From Selenomonadaceae bacterium (GTDB lineage Bacteria; Bacillota; Negativicutes; Selenomonadales; Selenomonadaceae), in contig JAFZIV010000047.1 in NCBI GenBank assembly GCA_017554235.1, positions 1 to 52,826 on the forward strand: a DNA stretch of 52,826 nt, written 5' to 3'. Position 1 is the stretch's first letter; every line of letters begins with the position of its first letter. The notes below the pieces were generated by a model. The model saw nothing but the letters and a program-made list of their open reading frames with translations. It had not been told where the DNA came from and ran no database searches. Positions 9,712-17,348 of this stretch are shown piece after piece. A program made the translations under genes and the position numbers.

Positions 9712-10060
9712 ATATGCGCGGCGGATAACCCCTTTTAGCTGTGGGGATGAAGCCGCGCTCCACCACCTTTCAAATAACTTTCGCCTTCAGGCGAGCGGGC
9801 ATAAATGTCTTTAAGACCCCCGCCCGCTAGGGTAGTAATCCTTCGCCAATGTTATCCCGCAGTTTTGTATGTTTACAGGACTGTTTAACCAGAAACCGCA
9901 GAGCGGCAGATTAGGATTAACGTCCGCCGGTGCCTATATATTTGCGGGTAACGTAGTTTAAAACTGAGGCTAGTCAATCAGGGCTTAAAAAGCCCCCGCC
10001 GTCGCGTGGGGTTATTGACTTAAAACAGCGTTATACACTTTTGATTTAAAATAGAAGTGT
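9712..10060 (+). mobile_element. Relic A: decayed TnpB-type IS end with omega-RNA-like structure
   Basis: This gene-free stretch of about 350 bases is unlike ordinary spacer: GC-rich and full of hairpins. At the left end, GCGGC with CCCC/GGGG arms at 9720-9758 flank TTTTAGCTGTG. On the plus strand 9925-9970 encodes a tail resembling TnpB C-termini (LTSAGAYIFAGNVV then stop). It is followed by GTCAAT (9973-9978) and ATTGAC (10014-10019) enclosing a GGGC/GCCC and CCCC/GGGG stem. Ending in GGGGTTATTGAC is typical, from memory, of IS200/IS605-type right ends. No transposase or complete TnpB remains. The rest, 10061-10231, shows no gene or clear signal. Confidence 0.5.
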
Positions 10061-10231
10061 AAGAACGCTTCGCCTCCTTACTAAATAATTTTAATGTTTT
10101 GTTGTGTTAATTGATTCATTTCGATAGTATGCGGATAAATCCTTTAATTTTTGCATTAAAATAAGTCTTTCCTTAGCGGCGATGATATGATAAAATGACA
10201 TTATAATAATTTGGGATTAGGAGAAAATTTA

Positions 10232-11488
10232 TTGGATTACAGAAATTTTGACAACTTTTACGAAAATTTTCATGTCGCAAAAAATATTAATGACGTAGAC
10301 GCTATTTGTGAGTGCATTGTAGACGCCTTGAATTTTCGCGCAGATTTTATCAAAGTTGGCGAAGATTTACCCGACAAGCTGAAAGAAATTTTAGAGTTAG
10401 GAGACTTGCTTGTTTATCAAGCGTTGAAAAATTTGGGCGACGGCAATGTGGAACGAGCAAGATTTTTTACCTATACGATTGTTGATAATTTAGTTGAGCC
10501 GCCGCGTGAAAATTTTAATCTGTACTACATTTTGGGGCGCGTAAATTATTTGTCGGGCAATTATACACGTGCCGCGAAATATTTTGCAGTGTATGATGAT
10601 TTTCGATTTCGTGCGTGGCAGGATTTTGACGAGTTGAGTTTATTTTATCGTGCGAATTGTTTTGCAATGATGAAACGTTTTGAGGAAGCGGAAATTTTTT
10701 ATAAGGAAGCGTTAAAGCTCAAGCTGAATTTTCCTGAAGCTAAACAAAACCTTCGGCTTGTCCGCCAACATAGCAATGAAAAATTAGCGCGTGAAATTAC
10801 AAGTTTGTGGACTTTGGACGATTGGCGGGAAGTGCCGATTTTCATAAATGCGCGGGATCGTGTCGGCGTTATGAAACAACAAATTGATTGGTTACTTGAC
10901 GCGGGCTATAAAAATCTGATAATCTTAGATAACAATTCGACGTACCCGAAACTTTTGGAATATTATTCGGAGTTGGAAAAAAATTCTGCTGTGAAAGTTA
11001 TTCGGCTGAAAAAAAATTTGGGCTATAAGGCGTTGTGGAAGTCAAACATTTTGGAGAGGTTAAATATTTCTACGCCGTATGTTTACACAGACCCTGATGT
11101 TGTGCCGGTTGAAGATTGCCCGAAGGATTTTGTGTTGACTCTGTACGAAATTTTGAACAGTCATCGCGAATTTCGCAAAGTTGGTTCTGCGCTTATGTGG
11201 GAAGATATAACTTTTTACGACAAAGATTTTTGGCAACGTCAAGAAAAAAATTTTGAACAGCAGGCGCGAATTAATAAATTTTTATGTTACGCCAATGTTG
11301 ACACGACTTTTGCATTGTATTCAAATACGCGAAGTTACAGCTTAAGATTTTCATTGCGGACTTTAGAAAATTTGCGCATGAAACATTTGCCTTGGTATTT
11401 TGATTATGAAAATTTGCCAGAAGATGAAAAATATTATATTGAGCATGCTGATAAAAGTTCTTCGGTAGCGTCGCGATTTAAAAATTAA
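10232..11488 (+). CDS. TPR-containing protein with glycosyltransferase-like C-terminal domain
   Basis: About 418 residues. I choose TTG 10232 because AGGAGAAA sits 7-8 bases upstream; a TTG at 10211 in the same frame has no such site. The N-terminal 190 residues are helical with TPR-like repeats (NYTRAAKYFAVYDDF, RFEEAEIFYKEALKL). The C-terminal half starts with PIFINARDRVGVMKQQIDWLL, then LIILDNNSTYP and YVYTDPDVVP, a GT-A-type pattern with a DxD-like DPD. Enzymes of this shape glycosylate proteins or build glycans in the cytosol. It is divergent from the TPS/GT2 run and 12 bp upstream of prfA. A role in modifying the adjacent adhesin is possible but unproven. Confidence 0.8.
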   Translation: MDYRNFDNFYENFHVAKNINDVDAICECIVDALNFRADFIKVGEDLPDKLKEILELGDLLVYQALKNLGDGNVERARFFTYTIVDNLVEPPRENFNLYYILGRVNYLSGNYTRAAKYFAVYDDFRFRAWQDFDELSLFYRANCFAMMKRFEEAEIFYKEALKLKLNFPEAKQNLRLVRQHSNEKLAREITSLWTLDDWREVPIFINARDRVGVMKQQIDWLLDAGYKNLIILDNNSTYPKLLEYYSELEKNSAVKVIRLKKNLGYKALWKSNILERLNISTPYVYTDPDVVPVEDCPKDFVLTLYEILNSHREFRKVGSALMWEDITFYDKDFWQRQEKNFEQQARINKFLCYANVDTTFALYSNTRSYSLRFSLRTLENLRMKHLPWYFDYENLPEDEKYYIEHADKSSSVASRFKN

Positions 11489-11500
11489 TGAGGTTAAACT

Positions 11501-12562
11501 ATGCTTGATAAATTACAAAAAGTAGAAGACAGATTCCGCGAAATAGAATCACAGTTGGGAGATCCGTCAATCGTTGCCAACGTTGACAGATTTACGAAGT
11601 TGACGCGCGAATTGTCGAATCTTGAACCGATTGTAAAAAAATTTCGTGAATATAAAAAAATTCTCGCGCAGATTGACGAGGATAAAATTTTGGTTGAAGG
11701 TGACGACGAAGAATTAAAATCAATCGCGGCTGAAGAACTTGCCGAGCTGAAAAAATCTAAAGAAGAATTAGATAAAGAGTTACCGATTTTACTTTTGCCG
11801 CGTGATCCAAATGATGATAAAAATGTTATCGTGGAAATTCGCGGAGGAGTCGGCGGCGAAGAGGCGGCATTATTTGCTGGTGATTTATTCAGAATGTATA
11901 CGCGATACGCCGAAAGTCAAGGTTGGAAAGTTGATATAGTTGACGCAAATCCCACGACGATTGGCGGCTTTAAAGAAATTGAATTTACGGTTGACGGTCA
12001 AGGCGCGTACAGTAAATTGAAATATGAAAGCGGTGCGCATAGAGTTCAACGCGTGCCTGTTACAGAGTCAAGCGGCAGGATTCATACAAGCGCGGTTACT
12101 GTTGCCGTTTTGCCGGAAGTTGAAGAAGTTGACGTTGAAATAAATCCCAACGATTTACGAATTGATACTTATTGCGCAAGCGGTGCTGGCGGACAATACG
12201 TCAACAGAACTGAAACCGCTATAAGAATTACGCATTTGCCGAGCGGAATTGTCGTTCAGTGTCAAGACGAAAAATCCCAGCTTAAGAATAAGGAAAAAGC
12301 TATGCGCGTTCTTCGTGCTAGGGTAAAAGATTTGGCAGTACGTGAGCAGAATGAAGCTATTGCCGCTGATAGAAAAAATCAAGTTGGCAGTGGCGACCGT
12401 TCAGAAAGAATCAGGACGTATAATTTTCCGCAGGGCAGAGTTACAGACCATCGCATTGGCTTGACGCTCCACAAGTTGGACAGCGTTTTGAACGGCGACT
12501 TGGAAGAAATTATTTCCGCTTTGATAACTGCAGACCAATCTAAGAGGCTTACAGAAACTTAA
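11501..12562 (+). CDS. prfA: Peptide chain release factor 1
   Basis: 353 residues, the normal RF1 length. Seen: the peptidyl-tRNA hydrolysis motif GGQ inside [14 protein letters not shown], and the codon-recognition tripeptide PVT in [13 protein letters not shown] (PxT marks RF1; RF2 has SPF). It releases the finished peptide at UAA and UAG. Start ATG 11501 is preceded by GAGGT. In most Firmicutes prmC, which methylates the GGQ glutamine, follows prfA; here a DUF535 gene follows instead, so prmC must be elsewhere. Confidence 0.97.
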   Translation: MLDKLQKVEDRFREIESQLGDPSIVANVDRFTKLTRELSNLEPIVKKFREYKKILAQIDEDKILVEGDDEELKSIAAEELAELKKSKEELDKELPILLLPRDPNDDKNVIVEIRGGVGGEEAALFAGDLFRMYTRYAESQGWKVDIVDANPTTIGGFKEIEFTVDGQGAYSKLKYESGAHRVQRVPVTESSGRIHTSAVTVAVLPEVEEVDVEINPNDLRIDTYCASGAGGQYVNRTETAIRITHLPSGIVVQCQDEKSQLKNKEKAMRVLRARVKDLAVREQNEAIAADRKNQVGSGDRSERIRTYNFPQGRVTDHRIGLTLHKLDSVLNGDLEEIISALITADQSKRLTET

Positions 12563-12563
12563 A

Positions 12564-13502
12564 ATGAATTTTATAGAAACAGGAAAAAAAATTTATCGTT
12601 TAGATAATCCGCGCGAGGCACATCGATTCGCGGTCTTTTTGGCGCGTTGTTGCTTTCATCCTCAACGAATGGATCGGCTTGAAGAATTTTTTATGCAAAA
12701 CGATACGCTGAAAAAATTGGCGGACGTTTATCCTTTCGTTTATGAACAGGCGACGCGAGCATTTTTTTATCATAAATCAACTTTTGATGAAAGAATGACT
12801 TTAATCACTGACCATATGAAATTTTTGACTGAAAATCTGCGCGAAGATTTTTTAATTGACGTGTACAGCGGAAACTTTTTTGAGTTATGGAAAATGACGC
12901 TTGGCGAAGAATTAGGCGACTTGCATTTAGTTTTTTATGCTAAGCCCGGACAACGTAAAGAGGGCTTATTGTCCGTAATGTTACAGCTTGATGACGAGAC
13001 GCCTATTTATCAGATAATGTTTTGGATTGCCCGCGCAGATTCAATAAATTTTGATGAAAAATCTGACGGTTATGCAATGTGGATTGGTGCGTTGCAAGGT
13101 CCCAACGTTGACGACGCCAAAGAAATTATCAAAGTCATTACAAAAAAATCTCATGCCTACCGCACTAAAAATTTAATCTTGTACGCTGCTCAGTCTGTAG
13201 CTCGTGCTTTAGGCTTGCAGAAAATTTTTGCAGTCACTAATGAAGGTTACTACGCTAATAATCATATTCGACGCGACAGGAAATTGAAAACTTCATTTGG
13301 AGCTTTTTGGCACGAATGCGGAGGAAAGCTTACGAGTGATGAAAGATTTTTCAATTTGCCTTTGACTGAAACGCGAAAGTCTGTTGAAGAAATTCCTACA
13401 CGTAAACGCGCAGTTTACCGCAGACGTTTTGAGTTGCTTGATGCTCTCGACGACGCCGTTCAAAGTGTTATAGGTACGATTCGCAATGCAAAAACATCAT
13501 AA
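12564..13502 (+). CDS. DUF535 (VirK/YbjX) family protein
   Basis: 312 residues. The family pattern is recognisable throughout: HPQRMDRLEEFF near the start, MWIGALQGPN in the middle (about 172-181), then KIFAVTNEGY, the FWHECGG segment and the C-terminal RKSVEEIPTRKRAVYRRR. Known relatives (Shigella VirK, E. coli YbjX, Campylobacter) are linked to envelope stress or peptide resistance and to virulence-protein export, but the biochemical function is not established. It starts two bases after the prfA stop with no Shine-Dalgarno, so it is probably translationally coupled. Its last 17 bases overlap the next gene. Confidence 0.88.
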   Translation: MNFIETGKKIYRLDNPREAHRFAVFLARCCFHPQRMDRLEEFFMQNDTLKKLADVYPFVYEQATRAFFYHKSTFDERMTLITDHMKFLTENLREDFLIDVYSGNFFELWKMTLGEELGDLHLVFYAKPGQRKEGLLSVMLQLDDETPIYQIMFWIARADSINFDEKSDGYAMWIGALQGPNVDDAKEIIKVITKKSHAYRTKNLILYAAQSVARALGLQKIFAVTNEGYYANNHIRRDRKLKTSFGAFWHECGGKLTSDERFFNLPLTETRKSVEEIPTRKRAVYRRRFELLDALDDAVQSVIGTIRNAKTS

Positions 13503-14181
13503 ATCTAAACTTTGCGAAACTAAAGTTGAAAATTTTGGTGTACAAGTCGGCAATTTAAAAATTTTAGAAAATGTTTCGTTTACAATGAATTGCGGCGAAT
13601 TAACGGCATTAATCGGGCAAAACGGCGCGGGTAAATCAACGCTTTTAAAATCAATCTTAGGTGAAGTTGAACATACGGGAACGCTTAATTATTTTGACGC
13701 GAAAGGAAAACATCTTCGCCCAATAATCGGCTACGTCCCGCAAACTTTAAAATTTGACGCGACAAGCCCAACTTCCGTAATGGATTTATTTATGGCTTGC
13801 TTGACGTGGAAACCAATTTGGATTTTCCCTTCAAAGTTTATGCGCGAAAGAGTTTTGAAAAATTTACGTCGAGTGCAAGCGGAATATTTAATTGACAGGA
13901 GATTAGGAGCATTAAGCGGCGGAGAACTTCAGCGAGTACTTTTGGCATTGGCACTTGACCCGTTACCGGATTTATTATTGCTTGATGAACCTGTTAGCGG
14001 CGTCGATAAGGATGGCATAGAAATTTTTTACAAGCTTGCCGCAAAACTCTGCGCGGAAGAAGATATGGCGATTCTGTTAATTTCTCACGACTTGGAACAG
14101 GTAAAAAAATACGCCGACAAAGTTATCCTCCTCAATAAAAAAATTATCAAGATGGGAACTGTCGACGAAGTTTTTGGTTAA
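13486..14181 (+). CDS. Orphan ABC transporter ATP-binding protein (metal-type, ZnuC-like)
   Basis: 231 residues with a complete nucleotide-binding domain: Walker A GQNGAGKST (about 43-51), Q-loop YVPQ, signature LSGGELQRV, Walker B LLLLDEP, and switch His in LISHDLEQV. Spacing and the YVPQTLKFD region resemble Zn/Mn importer ATPases (ZnuC/MntB). No permease or binding protein is adjacent, and the next gene is convergent, so substrate and partner are unknown. The ATG overlaps the end of the DUF535 gene by 17 bases, suggesting coupled translation. Confidence 0.88.
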   Translation: MQKHHKSKLCETKVENFGVQVGNLKILENVSFTMNCGELTALIGQNGAGKSTLLKSILGEVEHTGTLNYFDAKGKHLRPIIGYVPQTLKFDATSPTSVMDLFMACLTWKPIWIFPSKFMRERVLKNLRRVQAEYLIDRRLGALSGGELQRVLLALALDPLPDLLLLDEPVSGVDKDGIEIFYKLAAKLCAEEDMAILLISHDLEQVKKYADKVILLNKKIIKMGTVDEVFG

Positions 14182-14190
14182 AAAATTTTT

Positions 14191-15369
14191 TTAATATTCT
14201 GCGGCAAGTTTTTTGAACAGCGGCAGAGAACGTTCAATCGTTTCAGTCTTTATGCAGTAAGCCGCGCGGAAATATCCCGCACAACCGAAATCTGCGCCCG
14301 GTACTAAAAGCAAATCATATTTTTTTGCACGTTCACAAAAAGCGTAATCGTCAGCCTCCAACGCCTTCGGGAAAAGATAAAACGCACCCTGCGGCTTTAC
14401 GCACTCAAAACCGGCGTCGATTAAACCTTCATACAAAATTTTTGCATTTTTTTTATAAATCGTAATGTCAGAAGGCATTCCTGCACATTTTGCGATAACG
14501 AGTTGCCAAAGTGAAGGCGCATTTACATGAGTCAAAACTCTAGCCGCGCCGGCAACTGCCCCGTAAACTTTGCCAAAATCTACAACTTCATCAGGAACAA
14601 TTATGTAGCCGATACGTTCGCCCGGCAACGAAAAACTTTTGCTGTAAGAATAACAGACCAACGTGTTATCGTAAAATTTCGGCACGTAGGGAACTTCGAC
14701 ACCGTAAGCAATTTCGCGGTAAGGTTCATCAGAAATTATGAAAATTGCGTGTCCAAATTCTTTAGACTTGGCGGTTAAGACTTCCGCCAATTTTTTTATT
14801 GTCTCTGCTGAATAAACCGCACCCGAAGGATTGTTGGGCGAATTGATGATAACGGCTTTAGTTTTCGGCGTCAAAATCTTTTCAAACTCCGCAAAATTAA
14901 TTTGCCAATCCTCAACCTGCGCGGGTACAACTTTTAATTCTGCGCCTACAGATTCGACGAAACATTTATATTCAGGGAAGTATGGAGCAAAAGTTATAAA
15001 TTCGTCGCCAACTTCCGTAAGGGCTTTAAAGCAAATTGTAATTGCCGCCGCCGCTCCGGCAGTTATGAAAAAATTTTTTCCCGCAAATTTTGTACCGAAT
15101 CTTTTATTAACACTCTTAGCTAAAATTTCGCGGACTTCAGGATTACCGGGCGCAACTGTGTAGCCGTGAACTTTCGACGGCTCGTAAGTCTGCAAAATCT
15201 CAATCGCCGCGTCACGCACAAAATCAGGCGTTGGAACATTTGGGTTGCCTAAGCTGAAGTCGAAAATATTTTCTTCGCCGACTTCTGCCGCGCGTTTCCT
15301 GCCAAATTCAAAAATTGTCCGTATCGTGGATTTTTTTGTACCGAGTTCGTACATTTTACTTGAAATCAA
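14191..15369 (-). CDS. PLP-dependent class I/II aminotransferase
   Basis: 392 residues. Seen: the fold-type I pattern with NSPNNPSGAVYS (about 175-186), the ISDEPYREI aspartate and tyrosine that hold the cofactor, and the lysine motif SYSKSFSLPGERIGY whose lysine forms the Schiff base. A C-terminal arginine (GYFRAAYC) would bind the substrate carboxylate. The N-terminus (ENIFDFSLGNPNVPTP) matches the aspartate-aminotransferase-like group common in Clostridia and Negativicutes. The exact amino acid cannot be told. Start TTG 15369 is chosen for GAGGTGAT upstream. It converges with the ABC ATPase gene. Confidence 0.92.
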   Translation of the reverse strand: MISSKMYELGTKKSTIRTIFEFGRKRAAEVGEENIFDFSLGNPNVPTPDFVRDAAIEILQTYEPSKVHGYTVAPGNPEVREILAKSVNKRFGTKFAGKNFFITAGAAAAITICFKALTEVGDEFITFAPYFPEYKCFVESVGAELKVVPAQVEDWQINFAEFEKILTPKTKAVIINSPNNPSGAVYSAETIKKLAEVLTAKSKEFGHAIFIISDEPYREIAYGVEVPYVPKFYDNTLVCYSYSKSFSLPGERIGYIIVPDEVVDFGKVYGAVAGAARVLTHVNAPSLWQLVIAKCAGMPSDITIYKKNAKILYEGLIDAGFECVKPQGAFYLFPKALEADDYAFCERAKKYDLLLVPGADFGCAGYFRAAYCIKTETIERSLPLFKKLAAEY

Positions 15370-15414
15370 AATATCACCTCATAATAAATTTTATCACAAA
15401 AATTTTTTCCTGCA

Positions 15415-15452
15415 AACTAAAAAATCCCAAAGACGAATCATCGAAGGGATTT
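15415..15452 (-). terminator. Rho-independent terminator of the brnTA-like operon
   Basis: AAATCCC (15422-15428) and GGGATTT (15446-15452) pair across a 17-base loop; on the minus strand a short T-run follows. The same CCTGCAAACTAAAAAATCCCA block recurs at 15974-15994, so this terminator is a local duplicate. Confidence 0.75.
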
Positions 15453-15461
15453 AATTTTCAT

Positions 15462-15647
15462 TTAGCTTGCAACTTTTAAATTTTTTCTGCGACGACGATT
15501 TTCTTTCATTCGTGCAAATTCTTCTTCTGTAGTTTCAGGAATGTCGCTTAAATCAATTTCTTCATAAGGCATTTTTGAAAGTTGATAAAGTCGCCAAATT
15601 TGCTCTCTTGTAAGCGGTGGAATTTTTTTATTGTTCAAATTGTCCAT
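15462..15647 (-). CDS. Putative antitoxin, partner of the BrnT-like toxin
   Basis: 61 residues from ATG 15647, chosen because GAGGAGGAA lies just upstream; longer in-frame starts lack a site. It is charged with a basic tail (ENRRRRKNLKV), and PPLTREQIWRLYQLSK could be an N-terminal DNA-binding helix. It overlaps the toxin gene by 20 bases, as expected for a type II toxin-antitoxin pair in toxin-first order. BrnA is the usual partner of BrnT, but this sequence is short and I do not recognise a clear BrnA ribbon-helix-helix, so the name rests mainly on position. Confidence 0.65.
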   Translation of the reverse strand: MDNLNNKKIPPLTREQIWRLYQLSKMPYEEIDLSDIPETTEEEFARMKENRRRRKNLKVAS

Positions 15648-15930
15648 AATATTCTTCCTCCTCTCTTTTTGTCGCACGACGCGCTGAAATTATTCTATTT
15701 ATGTCTTCACGTTCTGTATAAATTACTGCTAAAACATTTCTAACAAATCCTATTGTTTTAAATCTTTCTTCAAAATTACTATGATTTTCATCGTAGTCAT
15801 CTAATCTATATTCATCAAGAAAAACACGCGCTGCATCTTCAAAAGCAATTCTATGTTTTTTTAAATTAATTTCAGATTTATCAGAATCCCAAACAAATTT
15901 TAAATCTCCAAGCTCATAATTTACATCCAT
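15628..15930 (-). CDS. brnT: BrnT-family toxin (DUF497)
   Basis: 100 residues, typical for BrnT. Seen: FVWDSDKSEINLKKHRIAFEDAARVF near the N-terminus (the family's WDxxKxxxNxxKHGxxFxxA pattern), then ERFKTIGFVRNVLAVIYTERED and the C-terminal RIISARRATKREEEEYY, which match the DUF497 core. BrnT proteins are RelE-fold ribonucleases that slow translation and are held by their antitoxin, with the complex repressing its own promoter. ATG 15930 is preceded by AGGCGAT. Gene order toxin then antitoxin is as in known brnTA. Confidence 0.88.
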   Translation of the reverse strand: MDVNYELGDLKFVWDSDKSEINLKKHRIAFEDAARVFLDEYRLDDYDENHSNFEERFKTIGFVRNVLAVIYTEREDINRIISARRATKREEEEYYGQFEQ

Positions 15931-15982
15931 TTAATCGCCTCTGAAATATTTTTCTACACTGACAAATTTTTACCTGCAAACT

Positions 15983-16016
15983 AAAAAATCCCAACGACGT
16001 ATCGAAGGGATTTTTT
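15983..16016 (-). terminator. Terminator downstream of the double-glycine peptide gene
   Basis: AAAAAATCCC and GGGATTTTTTTTT form a stem of at least 8 bp around CAACGACGTATCGAA, with A/T runs on both sides, so it may work in both directions. It is nearly identical to the hairpin at 15415-15452. Confidence 0.75.
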
Positions 16017-16049
16017 TTTCGATTGCGACCGTCTGCCGCGTTTTTTTGG

Positions 16050-16256
16050 TTATAAAGGCGAGTCTTTAGGCATGCATTTAGGTCTATATCCCGCCGTAAA
16101 CAGATTTGCAGCGGGGTTGGTGTCGATAGCCTCATTAATTTTCCGATCATTCCACCAAGGATCTGTTATTCCGCCTGCGACCTTTTCGAGTTCGTCGTCG
16201 CTCAATTTTTCAAGTTCATCATTGATTTTTTTCAAATTTTCTTCGCGTGTTGCCAT
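16050..16256 (-). CDS. Double-glycine leader peptide (bacteriocin/RiPP-type precursor)
   Basis: 68 residues from ATG 16256, with AAGGAAG upstream. The N-terminal 29 residues are an acidic helix ending LSDDELEKVAGG, the canonical double-glycine leader cleaved by C39-type peptidase/ABC exporters. The 39-residue remainder (starting ITDPWWND) has two tryptophans, one cysteine (61) and four prolines. It could be an unmodified class II bacteriocin, a signalling peptide or a modified RiPP core. No exporter, modification enzyme or immunity gene is within view; it is flanked by two toxin-antitoxin pairs. The leader is clear; the product's role is inferred. Confidence 0.75.
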   Translation of the reverse strand: MATREENLKKINDELEKLSDDELEKVAGGITDPWWNDRKINEAIDTNPAANLFTAGYRPKCMPKDSPL

Positions 16257-16395
16257 TTTTTAAACTTCCTTTCATTTAGCAACCTTGGTTTAATTTTTTC
16301 TTTCTGCCTATTATACGCTGTAACTCCAAAAATATTAATAGCTTAAAAAAATTTTTTCGACAAATTAATTTCTACACAACTATTAATTTTCCTGA

Positions 16396-16419
16396 AAAAA
16401 AATCTCCGACTAATCGGAG
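16396..16419 (-). terminator. Terminator of the yoeB-like operon
   Basis: CTCCGA (16404-16409) and TCGGAG (16414-16419) pair with a 4-base loop, and on the minus strand a run of eight T follows. A sister hairpin is at 16951-16980. Confidence 0.8.
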
Positions 16420-16429
16420 TTAAAAAATT

Positions 16430-16696
16430 TTATTTATTGCCATAATGACCTTTACATTGCGCAATTTCTATCGCATCTTCAGAAATTCTGTAAATAATAC
16501 GATTTTTTTCATCAATTCGCCGAATGTACCAACTTTGCAAATTATCTTTTAATGCCTCAGGCTTACCGATTCCATTTAATTCACCATTGCGCTCAATATC
16601 TTTTATCAAATCATTAATTTTTTTGAAGATTTTTTTATCATTTGCTTGCCAATAAAGAAATTCTTCAAAACCGCGTTCATGAAATATTTTGCGCAT
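16430..16696 (-). CDS. yoeB: Txe/YoeB-family mRNA-interferase toxin
   Basis: 88 residues. The whole YoeB pattern is visible: a start around FEEFLYWQANDKKIFKKINDLIKDI, then GKPEALK, LQSWYIRRIDEKNRIIYRI and a C-terminal CKGHY, where His and Tyr match the catalytic tail of E. coli YoeB. It is a RelE-fold, ribosome-dependent endonuclease that cuts mRNA at the A-site. The ATG overlaps the antitoxin gene by 20 bases, giving coupled translation in the order antitoxin-toxin. Confidence 0.93.
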   Translation of the reverse strand: MRKIFHERGFEEFLYWQANDKKIFKKINDLIKDIERNGELNGIGKPEALKDNLQSWYIRRIDEKNRIIYRISEDAIEIAQCKGHYGNK

Positions 16697-16898
16697 TTAT
16701 AAATTTCTCCCACTCTTCATCAGTAAAAGTTACAATATTTCTGTCGTGATTAATATCATCAATTCTGCGATTCAATTCGGCAATATTTTCTTCAATATCA
16801 TCTTGGAGCAAATTTTTTAAAAACGCCAAAACTTTTTCAAGATTTTCATCAGACATACTATTAATAATATTGATAGCTTCTAAACGCATTTCAGACAT
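16677..16898 (-). CDS. Antitoxin of the YoeB-like toxin (YefM/Axe position)
   Basis: 73 residues from ATG 16898, chosen because AGGAGGTG lies 6-7 bases upstream; the GTG at 16907 overlaps that site. The N-terminal half is helical (EAINIINSMSDENLEKVLAFL), the middle is acidic, and the C-terminus (TFTDEEWEKFI) is a likely toxin-wrapping tail. It does not look like classical YefM at the N-terminus, so only its position as partner of yoeB is certain. Confidence 0.8.
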   Translation of the reverse strand: MSEMRLEAINIINSMSDENLEKVLAFLKNLLQDDIEENIAELNRRIDDINHDRNIVTFTDEEWEKFINAQNIS

Positions 16899-16950
16899 TT
16901 TTTTCACCTCCTATAATTTAACCATTCTATGATAAAATTAATTTTCCTGC

Positions 16951-16980
16951 AAAAAAAATCTCCGACTGTTTATCGGAGAT
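16951..16980 (-). terminator. Terminator downstream of the S24/S26-like gene
   Basis: ATCTCCGA (16958-16965) and TCGGAGAT (16973-16980) form an 8-bp stem; the minus strand continues into eight T. Confidence 0.8.
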
Positions 16981-17021
16981 TAGGGAAAATTTTTCTTGAT
17001 TCTTAATAGTTAGTCTCAAAA

Positions 17022-17336
17022 TTATAATTTTTCAATCACAACGCCATAAATGCAACGTTTACTGCACCAACCGTTAGCATGACCGTGATTGTTGGAAATT
17101 TGATAAGTGTTGCCGTTGCGAATCGCGGAAATTTTGTGCAGGTAATAATGTCCCGCGACTTTGCAGAAAACAATATCATTTTTGGAAAGAACTGTTTCAG
17201 AAGTGACAGGGGCGACAATCGCAGGTTGACCTGATTTTAAAACAGGCGTCATAGATTGACCAAAACCTACAATCGTAATTGTTTCGCCCGCTTGAAGTTT
17301 ATCCGCCGAAATTTTATTTTCACGTCCGACAAACAT
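17022..17336 (-). CDS. Small S24/S26-like peptidase-fold protein
   Basis: About 104 residues from ATG 17336. Seen: GFGQSMTPVLKSG, the Ser-Met motif of signal peptidases and LexA/CI-type peptidases, then KNDIVFCKV and YYLHKIS, where the His-Lys pair occupies the position of the general base (Lys in S24, His in SipW-like S26), and a C-terminal YGVVIEKL strand. There is no membrane helix and no DNA-binding domain, so it is a bare catalytic core. It starts right after the TPM gene (stop 17349) and is probably co-transcribed. Its target is unknown. Confidence 0.7.
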   Translation of the reverse strand: MFVGRENKISADKLQAGETITIVGFGQSMTPVLKSGQPAIVAPVTSETVLSKNDIVFCKVAGHYYLHKISAIRNGNTYQISNNHGHANGWCSKRCIYGVVIEKL

Positions 17337-17348
17337 TTTTATCACCAA

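Noticed and set aside
15914..16150. Small minus-strand frame overlapping the double-glycine peptide gene
   Set aside because: It has no SD, crosses the terminator at 15983 and has no recognisable sequence; a shadow frame.
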